A stretch of DNA of 64,000 nt from MED-G17 sp963991985 (GCA_963991985.1 CAXDRX010000006.1:1-64000), one strand, 5' to 3'. Shown: positions 52,630-61,659, numbered from the stretch's first letter. Notes: a model not told the origin generated them from the sequence alone. Numbers and translations are program-made.

Positions 52630-52637
52630 TAATTTTG
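52630..52637 (+). promoter_or_regulatory. Candidate -7 box (TAATTTTG) upstream of the LuxE-like gene
   Basis: A perfect TAnnTTTG lies 13 bases before the TTG start of the LuxE-like gene. No -33 TTTG at normal distance. The spacer also contains a T-rich run that could belong to the opposite-strand promoter of the Skp-like genes. Confidence 0.35.
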
Positions 52638-52650
52638 TTGTTATAGGGTT

Positions 52651-53628
52651 TTGAATGTTTTAGAAGAAAATATATTTCTAGCAAGCAAAGAATCATTTGA
52701 ATCTCTTGCATTGCAACTTTTTGATTACCAATCCAAACACAATAAAATTTATAAAAAGTACCTAGACCACTTAGCCATTGACCCGAAAACCATAAAGTTG
52801 GTGGCAGATATCCCTTTACTTCCGATAGAATTTTTTAAATCTTTTGAAATAAAAACGGAAAACTTTTCACCAGAGTTAACTTTCTTGAGCAGTGGAACAA
52901 ATGATATAGGTAGAAGCAAACACTTTGTAAAAAATGGAGGATTGTACGAAAAGAGCTTTTTGACTTGTTATGCACATTTTTTTGGACAAATAAGAGATAC
53001 TTTGGTGATCGCTTTCTTGCCCAACTATCTGGAACAGGGCAACAGTTCGTTGGTATACATGACCAAAGAACTCATTAAAAGAAGCCAAAACAAAAACTCT
53101 GGTTTTTATGATTATAAAGAAAAAAATTGGTCGACCGTCATTCATGAGACTTCCAAAGAACAAAAAATTGTGATTTTGGGTGTAAGTTATGCTCTTTTGG
53201 ATTTGGCAGAAAAATTTCCAATAAAATTACCTGAAAACACCATTTTGATGGAGACCGGTGGGATGAAGGGGAAACGAAAGGAAATGGTTAGAGAAGAAAT
53301 GCATCAAAAACTTAAAGAAGCATTTGGACTGCAAAGAATATATTCCGAATATGGCATGACGGAAATTCTCTCCCAGGCATATTCCTTCGGCAACGGCTTG
53401 TTCTCTTGTCCACCTTGGATGAAAGTAGTATGCAAAAATATTTACGATCCTTTGGGGGAGAATACGAATAAAAAGGGAAGATTAGGCATTATTGATTTGG
53501 CCAATGTGCACTCTTGTTGCTTTCTTCAGACCAACGACCTTGGGATCATTTACCCAAACGGTATGTTTGAAGTCTTGGGCAGAACTGACCATAGTGACCT
53601 TAGAGGTTGTAATTTGATGTATACCTGA
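52651..53628 (+). CDS. LuxE-like acyl-protein synthetase / acyl-adenylate-forming protein
   Basis: 325 residues, starting at TTG 52651. It resembles the LuxE/PaaK branch of adenylate-forming enzymes: IPLLPIEFFKSFEIKTENFSPELTFLSSGTNDIGRSKHFV (with the SSGT phosphate-binding segment), METGGMKGKRKEM, RIYSEYGMTEILSQAY (adenylate motif), and LGIIYPNGMFEVLGRTDHSDLRG at the end. In luminous bacteria LuxE activates fatty acids; here no luxC/luxD partner is present, so the substrate is unknown. Convergent with recN, 1 base between stops. Confidence 0.82.
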   Translation: MNVLEENIFLASKESFESLALQLFDYQSKHNKIYKKYLDHLAIDPKTIKLVADIPLLPIEFFKSFEIKTENFSPELTFLSSGTNDIGRSKHFVKNGGLYEKSFLTCYAHFFGQIRDTLVIAFLPNYLEQGNSSLVYMTKELIKRSQNKNSGFYDYKEKNWSTVIHETSKEQKIVILGVSYALLDLAEKFPIKLPENTILMETGGMKGKRKEMVREEMHQKLKEAFGLQRIYSEYGMTEILSQAYSFGNGLFSCPPWMKVVCKNIYDPLGENTNKKGRLGIIDLANVHSCCFLQTNDLGIIYPNGMFEVLGRTDHSDLRGCNLMYT

Positions 53629-53629
53629 T

Positions 53630-55276
53630 TTATTCTTTTCTCAATTCTTGTGCTTTGGCAATTGAAGTTGGCGTAATCTTCTCCCCGCTTAGCATTTCAG
53701 CCAAAACTTGGATTCTTTGGTTTTCATCCAGCTTATTGATGGTTGAATAAGTAGTTGAATTTTTGGCATATTTCGATACAAAAAAGTGCTCATCTGCTTT
53801 TCCAGCGACTTGCGGAAGATGTGTAATGGAGATGATTTGATGTTTTTTACCAAGAATTTCCATCATCATGGCCATTTTGTTTGCAATTTCTCCACCAACT
53901 CCCGAATCTATTTCATCAAATATTAGGGTGGGAAGTTTTTTATATTGAGCAAGCTTGGATTTTAGTACCAACATCAATCGACTCCATTCTCCCCCAGAAG
54001 CAACATTTTTTATACTCTGCAGGCCTTGCCCTTTATTGGCAGAAAATAGGAATTGTATCTGATTTATTCCATTCGGTAAAAACGCTTCAACTTTACTTAG
54101 TTCAATTTTCAAAATTGTATCAGGCATGCCTAATTTTTTGAGCTCTTCAGCTACATATTCTTCCAATATGGGTATTGCATTTTTTCGGTTATTATTCAAA
54201 ATATCCGCCAAATTCCCCATTTGTCCTTCCAACGCTTTGATTCTATTTTGAAGTGTGTTTATGTCTTCTTCTCCCAAATGATTTTTTTCCACGATGGACG
54301 AAATTTCTTCCCACTTATCAATCAGCTCGGCAGAATTTCTAACTTGATGTTTCCTGAGCAATCCATTGAATGTGTCAAAGCGTTCGGTAAGTTCATGCTG
54401 AGATTCTATTAGGCTTACCGAATCAAAAATGTCTTGATAAGTATATTTCAAGTCATTCAGTTCATTCAATACCTGAGCCAAGCGTTGGTTGGCCATTCTC
54501 AAATCCTCAGAACTATCAATTTTTTCCAATGCATGCAAAATCGGTCCTAGTAAGGAAGAGATTCCATAAGCTTCGTGTTCAACAGCATTTTTGAATGCAG
54601 AAATTTGATTTTGGAGAATTTCTTTCTTTTCGAATTGTTTGATTGACTCCTCTAAATGATCATCGGCTGCGCTGGGTCGAAAATGTTCCAATTCCTCCAA
54701 TAAAAAACTATGGTAAGAAAATTCTTTTTGCAATTCAATTTGTCTTTTTCGTTTTTCATCCAACTCCCCTTGCAATGCTTTTCTTTGACCGTATTTTTTT
54801 GAGTATTCTTTTTGGTTTTTTTGATTTTCAGCTATTTCATCCAAAAAAGCAAGTTGTTCGGCTGCATTTGACAATACACCGTTTTGATTTTGTGAATGAA
54901 TATCTACCAACAGGGCACCCAATTCTTTCAATACTTGCAATGAAGCTGGAGTATCGTTTAAAAAAGCCCGGGATTTACCATTGGAATAAAGTTCCCGGCG
55001 TAAGATGCTATTTTGATCAAATTCTAAATCGTTTTTTTCAAAAAACTCAAAAACATCATGGTGTTTCAAGTCAACTTCCAATTCCAGAATACATTTGTTT
55101 GCTCCTGCTCTTATGGTTTTCGAATCGGCCCTATGCCCAAACACCAATTGCATACAGTTGAGAAGTATAGATTTTCCAGCCCCTGTCTCTCCAGTAATTA
55201 CATTAAAATGATTTCCAGGGAAAAAGTGCAAAGATTCAATGAGTGCATAATTCTCTATGTATAGGGACTTGATCAC
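53630..55276 (-). CDS. recN: DNA repair protein RecN
   Basis: 548 residues, starting at GTG 55276. SMC-like ATPase in double-strand-break repair. Seen: Walker A ITGETGAGKSIL near 28-39, QLVFGHRADSKTIR, the DIHSQNQN segment, long coiled coils around 150-370, then signature SGGEWSRLMLVLKSKLA and Walker B LIFDEIDSGVGGEIANKMA with ISITHLPQVAGKADEHFFV. Length typical. Divergent from surE across an 81-base spacer with a promoter box for each strand. Confidence 0.96.
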   Translation of the reverse strand: MIKSLYIENYALIESLHFFPGNHFNVITGETGAGKSILLNCMQLVFGHRADSKTIRAGANKCILELEVDLKHHDVFEFFEKNDLEFDQNSILRRELYSNGKSRAFLNDTPASLQVLKELGALLVDIHSQNQNGVLSNAAEQLAFLDEIAENQKNQKEYSKKYGQRKALQGELDEKRKRQIELQKEFSYHSFLLEELEHFRPSAADDHLEESIKQFEKKEILQNQISAFKNAVEHEAYGISSLLGPILHALEKIDSSEDLRMANQRLAQVLNELNDLKYTYQDIFDSVSLIESQHELTERFDTFNGLLRKHQVRNSAELIDKWEEISSIVEKNHLGEEDINTLQNRIKALEGQMGNLADILNNNRKNAIPILEEYVAEELKKLGMPDTILKIELSKVEAFLPNGINQIQFLFSANKGQGLQSIKNVASGGEWSRLMLVLKSKLAQYKKLPTLIFDEIDSGVGGEIANKMAMMMEILGKKHQIISITHLPQVAGKADEHFFVSKYAKNSTTYSTINKLDENQRIQVLAEMLSGEKITPTSIAKAQELRKE

Positions 55277-55284
55277 TATATGAA

Positions 55285-55292
55285 CAAATTTA
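55285..55292 (-). promoter_or_regulatory. -7 box of the recN promoter (TAAATTTG, minus strand)
   Basis: Perfect TAnnTTTG read leftward, 8 bases before the GTG of recN. Nineteen bases further upstream (55312-55315) is TTTC, one mismatch from the -33 TTTG. Suggests a very short leader. Confidence 0.5.
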
Positions 55293-55345
55293 AATCATTA
55301 AAAAAGTATGAGAAAGATTTTGTTTCAATCCAAGACTGAAATGTG

Positions 55346-55353
55346 TAAGTTTG
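55346..55353 (+). promoter_or_regulatory. -7 box of the surE promoter (TAAGTTTG)
   Basis: Perfect TAnnTTTG 4 bases before the surE ATG; a TTTC 19 bases upstream (55323-55326) is one mismatch from the -33 TTTG. The transcript would be leaderless or nearly so. Confidence 0.5.
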
Positions 55354-55357
55354 AGCC

Positions 55358-56134
55358 ATGTCAAATGAGAGACCGCTCATACTGATCAGCAACGACGATG
55401 GAATTACCGCGCCTGGAATAAAAGCACTTGTAGAAACGATGAAACCATTGGGAGATCTTGTGGTCATTGCTCCAGATAGTCCGCAATCTGGGATGGGGCA
55501 CGCGATAACCATTACTCGGCCGTTGCGATTGCATAAATCCGATGTTTTTGGCAAGGATGTTTTGGCTTTTCAGTGCTCAGGAACACCCGCAGATTGCGTA
55601 AAACTGGCCTTGGATAAAGTTGTCGATAGAAAACCCCAATTACTGGTTTCGGGAATCAATCATGGATCTAATGCGTCCATCAATGTCCTTTATTCCGGGA
55701 CCATGTCAGCGGCAGTTGAAGGCGCCATTGACGGTTTAAATGCTATTGGTTTTTCTCTTTGTGACTATAGCTTCGAAGCAGACTTTGAAGCGAGCAAGGC
55801 CTATGTCAGGAAGATTGCAAAGAATGTTTTGTTGCATGGCCTTCCAAAAGATACATTGTTGAATGTGAATGTTCCCAATGTTCAGAAAAAAGACATCAAA
55901 GGAATTAAAATTTGCCGTCAAGCAAGGGCAAAATGGGTAGAAGAATTCGATGAAAGAAGAGACCCTAACGGAAGAAAATATTTTTGGCTTACAGGTCAAT
56001 TTTCATTGCTTGACCACGATGAAAAAACAGATGAATGGTCTTTAAAAAATGACTACATATCTGTTGTACCTGTGCAGTTTGATCTCACTGCCTACAATGC
56101 TTTGAAGACGCTAGAATCATGGGATTGGACATGA
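55358..56134 (+). CDS. surE: 5'/3'-nucleotidase SurE
   Basis: 258 residues; metal-dependent phosphatase removing phosphate from nucleoside monophosphates and short polyphosphate, important in stationary phase. Seen: LISNDDGITAPGI with the DD metal site, VIAPDSPQSGMGHAITI, SGTPADCVKLAL, LVSGINHGSNASINVLYSGTMSAAVEGAI. Complete length. Its TGA overlaps the ATG of the small membrane gene as ATGA, and that gene overlaps lpxB in the same way, making a tightly coupled three-gene set. Confidence 0.96.
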   Translation: MSNERPLILISNDDGITAPGIKALVETMKPLGDLVVIAPDSPQSGMGHAITITRPLRLHKSDVFGKDVLAFQCSGTPADCVKLALDKVVDRKPQLLVSGINHGSNASINVLYSGTMSAAVEGAIDGLNAIGFSLCDYSFEADFEASKAYVRKIAKNVLLHGLPKDTLLNVNVPNVQKKDIKGIKICRQARAKWVEEFDERRDPNGRKYFWLTGQFSLLDHDEKTDEWSLKNDYISVVPVQFDLTAYNALKTLESWDWT

Positions 56135-56430
56135 AAGGAAGAAGAAAAAAAATAGCCTTGGGTTTTATCACTGGCATCCTTAGCCCATTCCTTCTTTTTT
56201 TGATTTTGTATTTGAACTCAGATGTCGATACCCATTTTTATACCTATGTCAGCAAAACCATCAGCACATTGTATTTTTTACCCCTTATGAAGTTGGCGTT
56301 GCTTATCAACTTGGCACCCTTTATGGTCGCGATGTATCTCAATAGATTGTTGTTTGCGCGGGGGATATTGATGTCAACTTTTCTATATGCTCTACTTTTT
56401 ATTTTGAAGTATTTCAGTAATGGATTATGA
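56131..56430 (+). CDS. Small conserved membrane protein, 99 aa
   Basis: About 99 residues from ATG 56131. Basic N-terminus (KGRRKKIALGF) and three hydrophobic helices: ITGILSPFLLFLILYL, FLPLMKLALLINLAPFMVAMYL, and LMSTFLYALLFILKYF. No recognised family. ATGA overlaps at both ends couple it to surE and lpxB, so its amount is tied to the lipid A enzyme; a membrane-associated helper role is a guess. Small unknown genes in exactly this place are, as far as I recall, frequent in the phylum. Confidence 0.75.
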   Translation: MKGRRKKIALGFITGILSPFLLFLILYLNSDVDTHFYTYVSKTISTLYFLPLMKLALLINLAPFMVAMYLNRLLFARGILMSTFLYALLFILKYFSNGL

Positions 56431-57539
56431 AATATTATTTAATTGCTGGTGAAGCGTCAGGGGATCTTCATGGTGCCAACCTAATCAAAGAGATAAGAAT
56501 ACAAGACCCAGAGGCTGAATTTCGAGCTTGGGGGGGTGACAAAATGCGCAATAGTGGAGCTACTTTGGCACAACACTACAAGGATTTGGCCTTTATGGGC
56601 TTAGTGGATGTTTTAAAAAATCTTAAAACCATTAAAAAATTTTTGAAATTGTGCAAAAAAGATATTGCCCTTTATCGTCCCGACAAAATTATTTTTATTG
56701 ACTATCCTGGCTTCAACTTACGAATTGCCGAGTATGCCTACCACCAAAAAATTGAAACACATTATTTTATTTCACCAAAATTATGGGCATGGAATACAAA
56801 TCGCATTAAGAAGATCAAAAAATATATCAAACAAATGCTGGTCATTTTTCCTTTCGAAGAATCCTTCTATGCCCAATACAATTATCCCGTAAAATACGTG
56901 GGAAATCCACTTTATGATGAATTGAGCAATTGGCGAAATACAAAGGGAGAGGCTGCAGCAAAAAAATTACAAAATCAATACGACAAACCAATCATTGGTC
57001 TTTTGCCTGGCAGTAGAAAACAAGAAATTGTAGCACATAGCAAACTTTTGTATCGTTTGGCTGAGTTGTACCCAAGCTACCAATTTGTTGTGGCGGGAGC
57101 TCCGTCCATTGACCCCTCTTTCTATCAGAAAAATTGTCTCAGTGTAAAAGTTCCAATCATTTATGATGAAACTTATGCACTTATACAAGCAAGTAAAGTC
57201 TGCATTGTAGCTTCGGGCACAGCAAGTTTAGAGACGGCCTTGCTAAAAACACCTCAATTGGTGATCTATAAAACCAATGATTTGAGCTATCAGGTAGGAA
57301 AAAAATTGATTAAAGTAAAATTTTTGTCATTGGTTAATTTGATTCTAAACAAGAAGGCGGTTCCTGAAATTATCCAATATAAATTCCAGCTAAGAAATTT
57401 AAAAAAACAGTTGGATTTACTGCTTCATTCTCGACCAATTCAAAAGCAAACTGAGATTGATTATCAAAATCTTCAAAATATTTTGGGTGACACTGGTGCT
57501 TCAAAACGAGCTGCACAAGAAATTGTTACCTTTGGATAA
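56427..57539 (+). CDS. lpxB: Lipid-A-disaccharide synthase
   Basis: 370 residues, GT19 enzyme joining UDP-diacylglucosamine and lipid X into the lipid A disaccharide at the inner membrane. Seen: YYLIAGEASGDLHGANLIKEI, FRAWGGDKM, DLAFMGLVDVL, DYPGFNLRIA, YFISPKLWAWNTNRIKKIKKYI, FPFEESFYAQY, GLLPGSRKQEI and VASGTASLETALLKTPQLVIYKTN. All core motifs present. Translationally coupled to the upstream membrane protein; the lipoprotein gene follows by 4 bases. Confidence 0.97.
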   Translation: MKYYLIAGEASGDLHGANLIKEIRIQDPEAEFRAWGGDKMRNSGATLAQHYKDLAFMGLVDVLKNLKTIKKFLKLCKKDIALYRPDKIIFIDYPGFNLRIAEYAYHQKIETHYFISPKLWAWNTNRIKKIKKYIKQMLVIFPFEESFYAQYNYPVKYVGNPLYDELSNWRNTKGEAAAKKLQNQYDKPIIGLLPGSRKQEIVAHSKLLYRLAELYPSYQFVVAGAPSIDPSFYQKNCLSVKVPIIYDETYALIQASKVCIVASGTASLETALLKTPQLVIYKTNDLSYQVGKKLIKVKFLSLVNLILNKKAVPEIIQYKFQLRNLKKQLDLLLHSRPIQKQTEIDYQNLQNILGDTGASKRAAQEIVTFG

Positions 57540-57543
57540 AATT

Positions 57544-58038
57544 ATGGTCAAACAATTTGCTATCCTTGGATTTATTCTTTTTGTAAGTGCATGCAAAAGC
57601 CGCAAATCTTCTATAGAAAGTTCAACACACAGATCACTAATTTTAATTGCTGAAGAATATTGTGGTGGTGCAGCACCTTCCATGGAGATGCTCGAAGATT
57701 TAGCCAAGCCCAAACCCTATAAATCCAGTTTATTGTATTGGTGCTATTTGGATTCTGTAGAAATGAAAATCATTGATTTAAAGGAGATTTTCACCGACAA
57801 AAATGGTTTTCTCGAATTTGAGAACAGCTCAAAAGAAATTTTACTTTTCTTCGAAAAACCACGAGCAGAAAAATCAGCTGAGGAATTGAAGCAATTGAGT
57901 CCAAGAGAGAGAGAAATTTATGAGTGTGAAAAGGAGTTTTATAGTCAGCCCAACGGAATCATATCTTCTAAAAACTTTTCTCCGCTAGATACTGTTTTTA
58001 TGACGAAAACGTGCAACCATTGTATACCATTAGAATAG
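57544..58038 (+). CDS. Putative lipoprotein, 164 aa
   Basis: From ATG 57544 the product begins VKQFAILGFILFVSAC, a lipoprotein signal with lipobox FVSAC, then a mature region with IAEEYCGGAAPSMEMLEDLAKP and several cysteine residues (CGG, WCYLDS, YECEK, CNHC). An extended frame reaches 57457 but overlaps lpxB, so it was not used. The pattern LYWCYLDSVEMKIIDLKEIFTDKNGFLEFEN looks like a small beta domain. Function not known; coupling to lpxB suggests an envelope role. Confidence 0.72.
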   Translation: MVKQFAILGFILFVSACKSRKSSIESSTHRSLILIAEEYCGGAAPSMEMLEDLAKPKPYKSSLLYWCYLDSVEMKIIDLKEIFTDKNGFLEFENSSKEILLFFEKPRAEKSAEELKQLSPREREIYECEKEFYSQPNGIISSKNFSPLDTVFMTKTCNHCIPLE

Positions 58039-58069
58039 AATTAAATAAAATCCTTAAAAAAAGAGTTTC

Positions 58070-59173
58070 ATGAAAAAACAAAAAGTACATTTCAATGCTA
58101 AGGACAACGTTGAATTTGTCAAAGAGTTGAGAAATCGGGTCAATAAGTATTTCAAAGACAATAATATTTCTCGCTACGCCAACTTGAGCATGAAAGTTAA
58201 GACAACGCTCATGATCTTGTTGTACTTCACCCCCCTTATTTTTTTGCTTTCTTACCCAATAAACTCCCTTTACACAAATTATCTCCTTTGGATTTTAATG
58301 GCTTTGGGGATGAGTGGAATTGGCTTAAGCATTATGCACGATGCCAACCATGGTGCGTATTCTAAGAATAAACTTACCAATAAAATTTTGGGATATTTGG
58401 TTAACTTTTTGGGAGCATATCATCTCAATTGGAAAATACAGCACAACGTTCTGCATCATTCTTTCACCAATGTTCATGGCATGGACGAGGATTTAGAAAA
58501 TGGCGTATTGCGTTTGTCTCCCAATCAACCCCACAAAAAGATTTTTAGGTTTCAGATTTTTTATGCCCCCATCATGTATGGACTGATGACATTATATTGG
58601 GTTGTTGCAAAAGATTTTTTGGATGCCCTAAGGTATGCCAAACAAGACTTATTGAAAAGTCAAAATATTACCCTAAGTAAAGCACTTTGGTATATTTCAT
58701 TAAATAAATTATGGTATTGGGTTCTTACGCTCTTATTGCCCATTATTTTTGTTTCCTTGCCTTGGTGGCATATTGTGATGGGGTTTATTCTCATGCATTT
58801 TATTACTGGATTAATTTTAGGCTTTATTTTCCAACCTGCTCATGTTCTTGAGGAAACCCAATTTGTGGAAATAGATGAAAAGGGTAGTATAGAGAACAAT
58901 TGGGCCATCCATCAGCTTTTGACCACAGCCAACTTTGCCAACAAAAGCAAGGTTTTCTCTTGGTTAATTGGGTGTTTAAATTTTCAAGTTGAACACCATC
59001 TTTTCCCCAACATTTGTCACATTCATTATCCTAAAATTTCAAATATTGTTAAGCAAACCGCCTTGGAATTTAACATTCCATATAATGAGCACAGCTCTTA
59101 CTTCAAAGCAATAAAAAGTCATTTTTCTTTGCTCTACAAACTGGGCAAAGGCGAATACAAGCTTGTTTCGTAA
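58070..59173 (+). CDS. Membrane fatty acid desaturase
   Basis: 367 residues with four or more membrane helices and three histidine boxes: HDANHG at 90-95, HNVLHH at 125-130, and QVEHHLFP near 303-310. The Q in the last box (QxxHH) marks the front-end/acyl-CoA (delta-6-type, linoleoyl-CoA desaturase) group; there is no fused cytochrome b5. It introduces a double bond in an acyl chain with a diiron centre. Neighbours: lipoprotein upstream by 31 bases, aquaporin downstream by 26. Confidence 0.87.
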   Translation: MKKQKVHFNAKDNVEFVKELRNRVNKYFKDNNISRYANLSMKVKTTLMILLYFTPLIFLLSYPINSLYTNYLLWILMALGMSGIGLSIMHDANHGAYSKNKLTNKILGYLVNFLGAYHLNWKIQHNVLHHSFTNVHGMDEDLENGVLRLSPNQPHKKIFRFQIFYAPIMYGLMTLYWVVAKDFLDALRYAKQDLLKSQNITLSKALWYISLNKLWYWVLTLLLPIIFVSLPWWHIVMGFILMHFITGLILGFIFQPAHVLEETQFVEIDEKGSIENNWAIHQLLTTANFANKSKVFSWLIGCLNFQVEHHLFPNICHIHYPKISNIVKQTALEFNIPYNEHSSYFKAIKSHFSLLYKLGKGEYKLVS

Positions 59174-59199
59174 AGACCAAATAAGTCGTTTCCACTTTT

Positions 59200-59832
59200 A
59201 TGAAATTTTTTTTGGCTGAATTTTTTGGTACTGCTCTGATGGTTTTTTTTGGCACCCTCAGTATTGTGCTTTCCCATCAGCTTGCTTTTGTCAATGATTT
59301 TGTAATTTCTCTGGGTTTTGGTTTCATCGTCATGGTCATGATTTATATTTTTAGAAATATTTCTGGGGCACACATAAATCCTGCGGTAAGCTTGGGTTTT
59401 TATTTATTGAAGAAATTATCCTCTCCTCTCTTATTTCTCTATGTATTTGCTCAACTTTTGGGCGGTACATTTGCTTCTTTTTTGATTTCCATTTTATTCC
59501 CAAATACGATTGCCTTCGGGGAAACTGTCCCCCAAGTTGGTACTGGGGAAGCCCTTTTTATCGAAATTTTTATTTCAATGATTTTAATGACTGCAATTCT
59601 TTGGATTGCAAACCACAAGCAATGGTCAAAATTTACCCCACCCGTAGTTGGGATAGTCGTTTGTATTTTGGCTTATATTTTTGGTCCTTATACTGGCGCT
59701 AGCATGAACCCCGCCAGATCATTTGGCCCCGCCATGTTCTCCAATACGATTTCAGTTTTATGGCTTTATTTCATCGGGCCCTGCTTGGGAACGACAATTG
59801 GTTCTTTGGTATATAAAATGATTACCAGTTAA
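59200..59832 (+). CDS. Aquaporin (MIP family channel)
   Basis: 210 residues, six membrane segments and two half-helices carrying the NPA boxes: HINPAVS (~residues 61-67) and MNPARS (~168-173), both intact. Water channel in size and residue pattern; a neutral solute such as glycerol cannot be excluded without the aromatic/arginine filter analysis (the Arg is present in MNPARS). The start is ATG 59200. Ends overlapping ung by 11 bases. Confidence 0.9.
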   Translation: MKFFLAEFFGTALMVFFGTLSIVLSHQLAFVNDFVISLGFGFIVMVMIYIFRNISGAHINPAVSLGFYLLKKLSSPLLFLYVFAQLLGGTFASFLISILFPNTIAFGETVPQVGTGEALFIEIFISMILMTAILWIANHKQWSKFTPPVVGIVVCILAYIFGPYTGASMNPARSFGPAMFSNTISVLWLYFIGPCLGTTIGSLVYKMITS

Positions 59833-60493
59833 TGGTGGGCAAATTATGTTGTTTGAGGAATTCGTTTGTTTTACTAAAATGTTTGCAGCCAAAAAAACCC
59901 ATATGAGCACTAAAGGGTGATGGATGGGCTGCCTTAAGGATGCCGTGTTTGTAGGAATCTATTAAACGCTCTTTCCCTTGCGCAAAGCGTCCCCACAACA
60001 GAAAAACCAAGTTCTTCTTGTTCTCCGATAGTTTTTGGATCACGCAATCTGTAAATTTTTCCCAACCCTTATTTTGATGACTGCCCGGGCGACCCTTTTC
60101 TACTGTTAGCGTTGAATTGAGCATCAAAACACCTTGGCTTGCCCAGTCACTTAAGTCACCATTTTTTTTGATTGGCAATCTCAAATCATGATTCAATTCT
60201 TTAAAAATATTTCGCAAAGAGGGAGGCACAGCTGTCTTGGAATCTACTGAAAAAGCCAAACCATTTGCTTGTCCTAGGCCATGATATGGATCTTGTCCAA
60301 TGATGACAACTTTTACTTGGTGAACTGGTGTTTTGTGAAAAGCGGCAAATATTTTAGGCTCTGGAGGGAAAATAATTTTGCCCAATTTTTTCTCTTCTTT
60401 GACAAATTCGGTGAGCCTTTTGACATAATTTCTATCCCATTCACTTTGCAAAAACTCCTTCCAACTTGCCTCTATATTTACATCGCTGGGCAA
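59822..60493 (-). CDS. ung: Uracil-DNA glycosylase (family 1)
   Basis: 223 residues. Removes uracil from DNA. Seen: the catalytic water-activating loop GQDPYHG (66-72), QANGLAFSV, GVLMLNSTLTVEKGRPGSH, FLLWGRFAQGK, and the DNA-intercalating loop HPSPFSAHMGF. Complete. It follows the PLP enzyme gene by 2 bases and is last of the leftward group ftcD-ABC-PLP-ung in this window. Confidence 0.97.
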   Translation of the reverse strand: MPSDVNIEASWKEFLQSEWDRNYVKRLTEFVKEEKKLGKIIFPPEPKIFAAFHKTPVHQVKVVIIGQDPYHGLGQANGLAFSVDSKTAVPPSLRNIFKELNHDLRLPIKKNGDLSDWASQGVLMLNSTLTVEKGRPGSHQNKGWEKFTDCVIQKLSENKKNLVFLLWGRFAQGKERLIDSYKHGILKAAHPSPFSAHMGFFGCKHFSKTNEFLKQHNLPTINW

Positions 60494-60495
60494 AT

Positions 60496-61635
60496 CTAGC
60501 CAATGGCTTGTTCTAAATCTTCTATTAAATCCATTTCATATTCGATACCAACACTCAATCGAATCAAAGAATCCGTCAAACCTGCTTCAAGTCTCTTTTC
60601 TGGAGGAATACTGGCGTGAGTCATGCTTGCAGGGTGCCCAATCAAGCTTTCAACCCCTCCTAGAGATTCTGCCAAGGTAAAAATTTTTGTTCTTGAAATT
60701 ACTTGATGTGCATGTTCTATGGAGTTATTTGTTAGTTCAAAACTTATCATTCCCCCAAAATCAGACATTTGCTCAGCAGCTATTTTGTGGTTTTTATGAT
60801 TCTCAAATCCTGGCCAATGTACTCTGCTAACCTTGCTGTTTTGTTGTAAGAAATGAGCTATTTTTTTTCCATTTTCTGAATGCCTTTGCATTCTAACTGA
60901 TAGCGTTTTTATTCCACGGAGGGTTAAGAATGCATCCATTGGACCGGGAACAGCACCGGAAGAATTTTGGTAAAATGCCAATTCATCATTCAATTGATGA
61001 TCATTGGTTACCAAAGCACCCATCACCACATCCGAATGACCCGCGATATATTTTGTGGCAGAGTGCATCACTACGTCTGCCCCAAGTTCTAACGGATTTT
61101 GTAAATATGGCGAAGCAAAAGTATTGTCAACCACAGATATCGCTTTATGTTGTTTTGCCACCTCCGAAACATGTTTGATGTCAATTATTTTTATGAGGGG
61201 GTTCGTGGGCGTTTCCATCCATACCAAACTTGTTTTTTCGTCAATATGTTGCTCAACCTCTCTTGCATTGGACATGTCAATAAATTGAAAATCTATTCCG
61301 TAAGTTGCAAAAACTTTTGTAAACAGACGGTAAGTACCTCCATACAAATCATTATTGGCAACAACTTTTTGGCCAGGTTTTATCAATTTCATAACTGTGT
61401 CTATCGCTGCCATTCCACTGGCAAAAGCCAACCCAAATTTTCCATTTTCAAGTGATGCTAGGGCATTTTGCAGTTGTGTTCGAGTTGGATTGTGTGTTCG
61501 AGAGTATTCGTACCCTTTGTGCTCTCCAGGCCATTTTTGGACATAGGTGGAGGTTTGATAAATGGGTGTCATGATGGCCCCAGTTTCGGGATCTGGATGT
61601 ACGCCTGCATGAATGACTTTGGTATTGAAGTGCAT
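60496..61635 (-). CDS. Cystathionine gamma-synthase/lyase family PLP enzyme
   Basis: 379 residues. PLP lysine K195 within HSATKYIAGHSD, plus ASGMAAIDT, NDLYGGTYRLF, METPTNPLIKIIDI, VDNTFASPYLQNPL and the C-terminal ESLGGVESLIGHPASMTHASIPPEKR. This fits Met/Cys transsulfuration enzymes; cystathionine gamma-lyase and gamma-synthase cannot be distinguished safely from motifs, though the HPASMTHASI ending is shared by both. It lies 24 bases after the ABC gene. Confidence 0.9.
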   Translation of the reverse strand: MHFNTKVIHAGVHPDPETGAIMTPIYQTSTYVQKWPGEHKGYEYSRTHNPTRTQLQNALASLENGKFGLAFASGMAAIDTVMKLIKPGQKVVANNDLYGGTYRLFTKVFATYGIDFQFIDMSNAREVEQHIDEKTSLVWMETPTNPLIKIIDIKHVSEVAKQHKAISVVDNTFASPYLQNPLELGADVVMHSATKYIAGHSDVVMGALVTNDHQLNDELAFYQNSSGAVPGPMDAFLTLRGIKTLSVRMQRHSENGKKIAHFLQQNSKVSRVHWPGFENHKNHKIAAEQMSDFGGMISFELTNNSIEHAHQVISRTKIFTLAESLGGVESLIGHPASMTHASIPPEKRLEAGLTDSLIRLSVGIEYEMDLIEDLEQAIG

Positions 61636-61659
61636 GGTTCGCGAAGTTATGTGTAAATC

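Noticed and set aside
55276..55554. Leftward 92-codon frame overlapping the surE start
   Set aside because: It runs through surE's conserved NDDG region on the opposite strand; it is a shadow frame.
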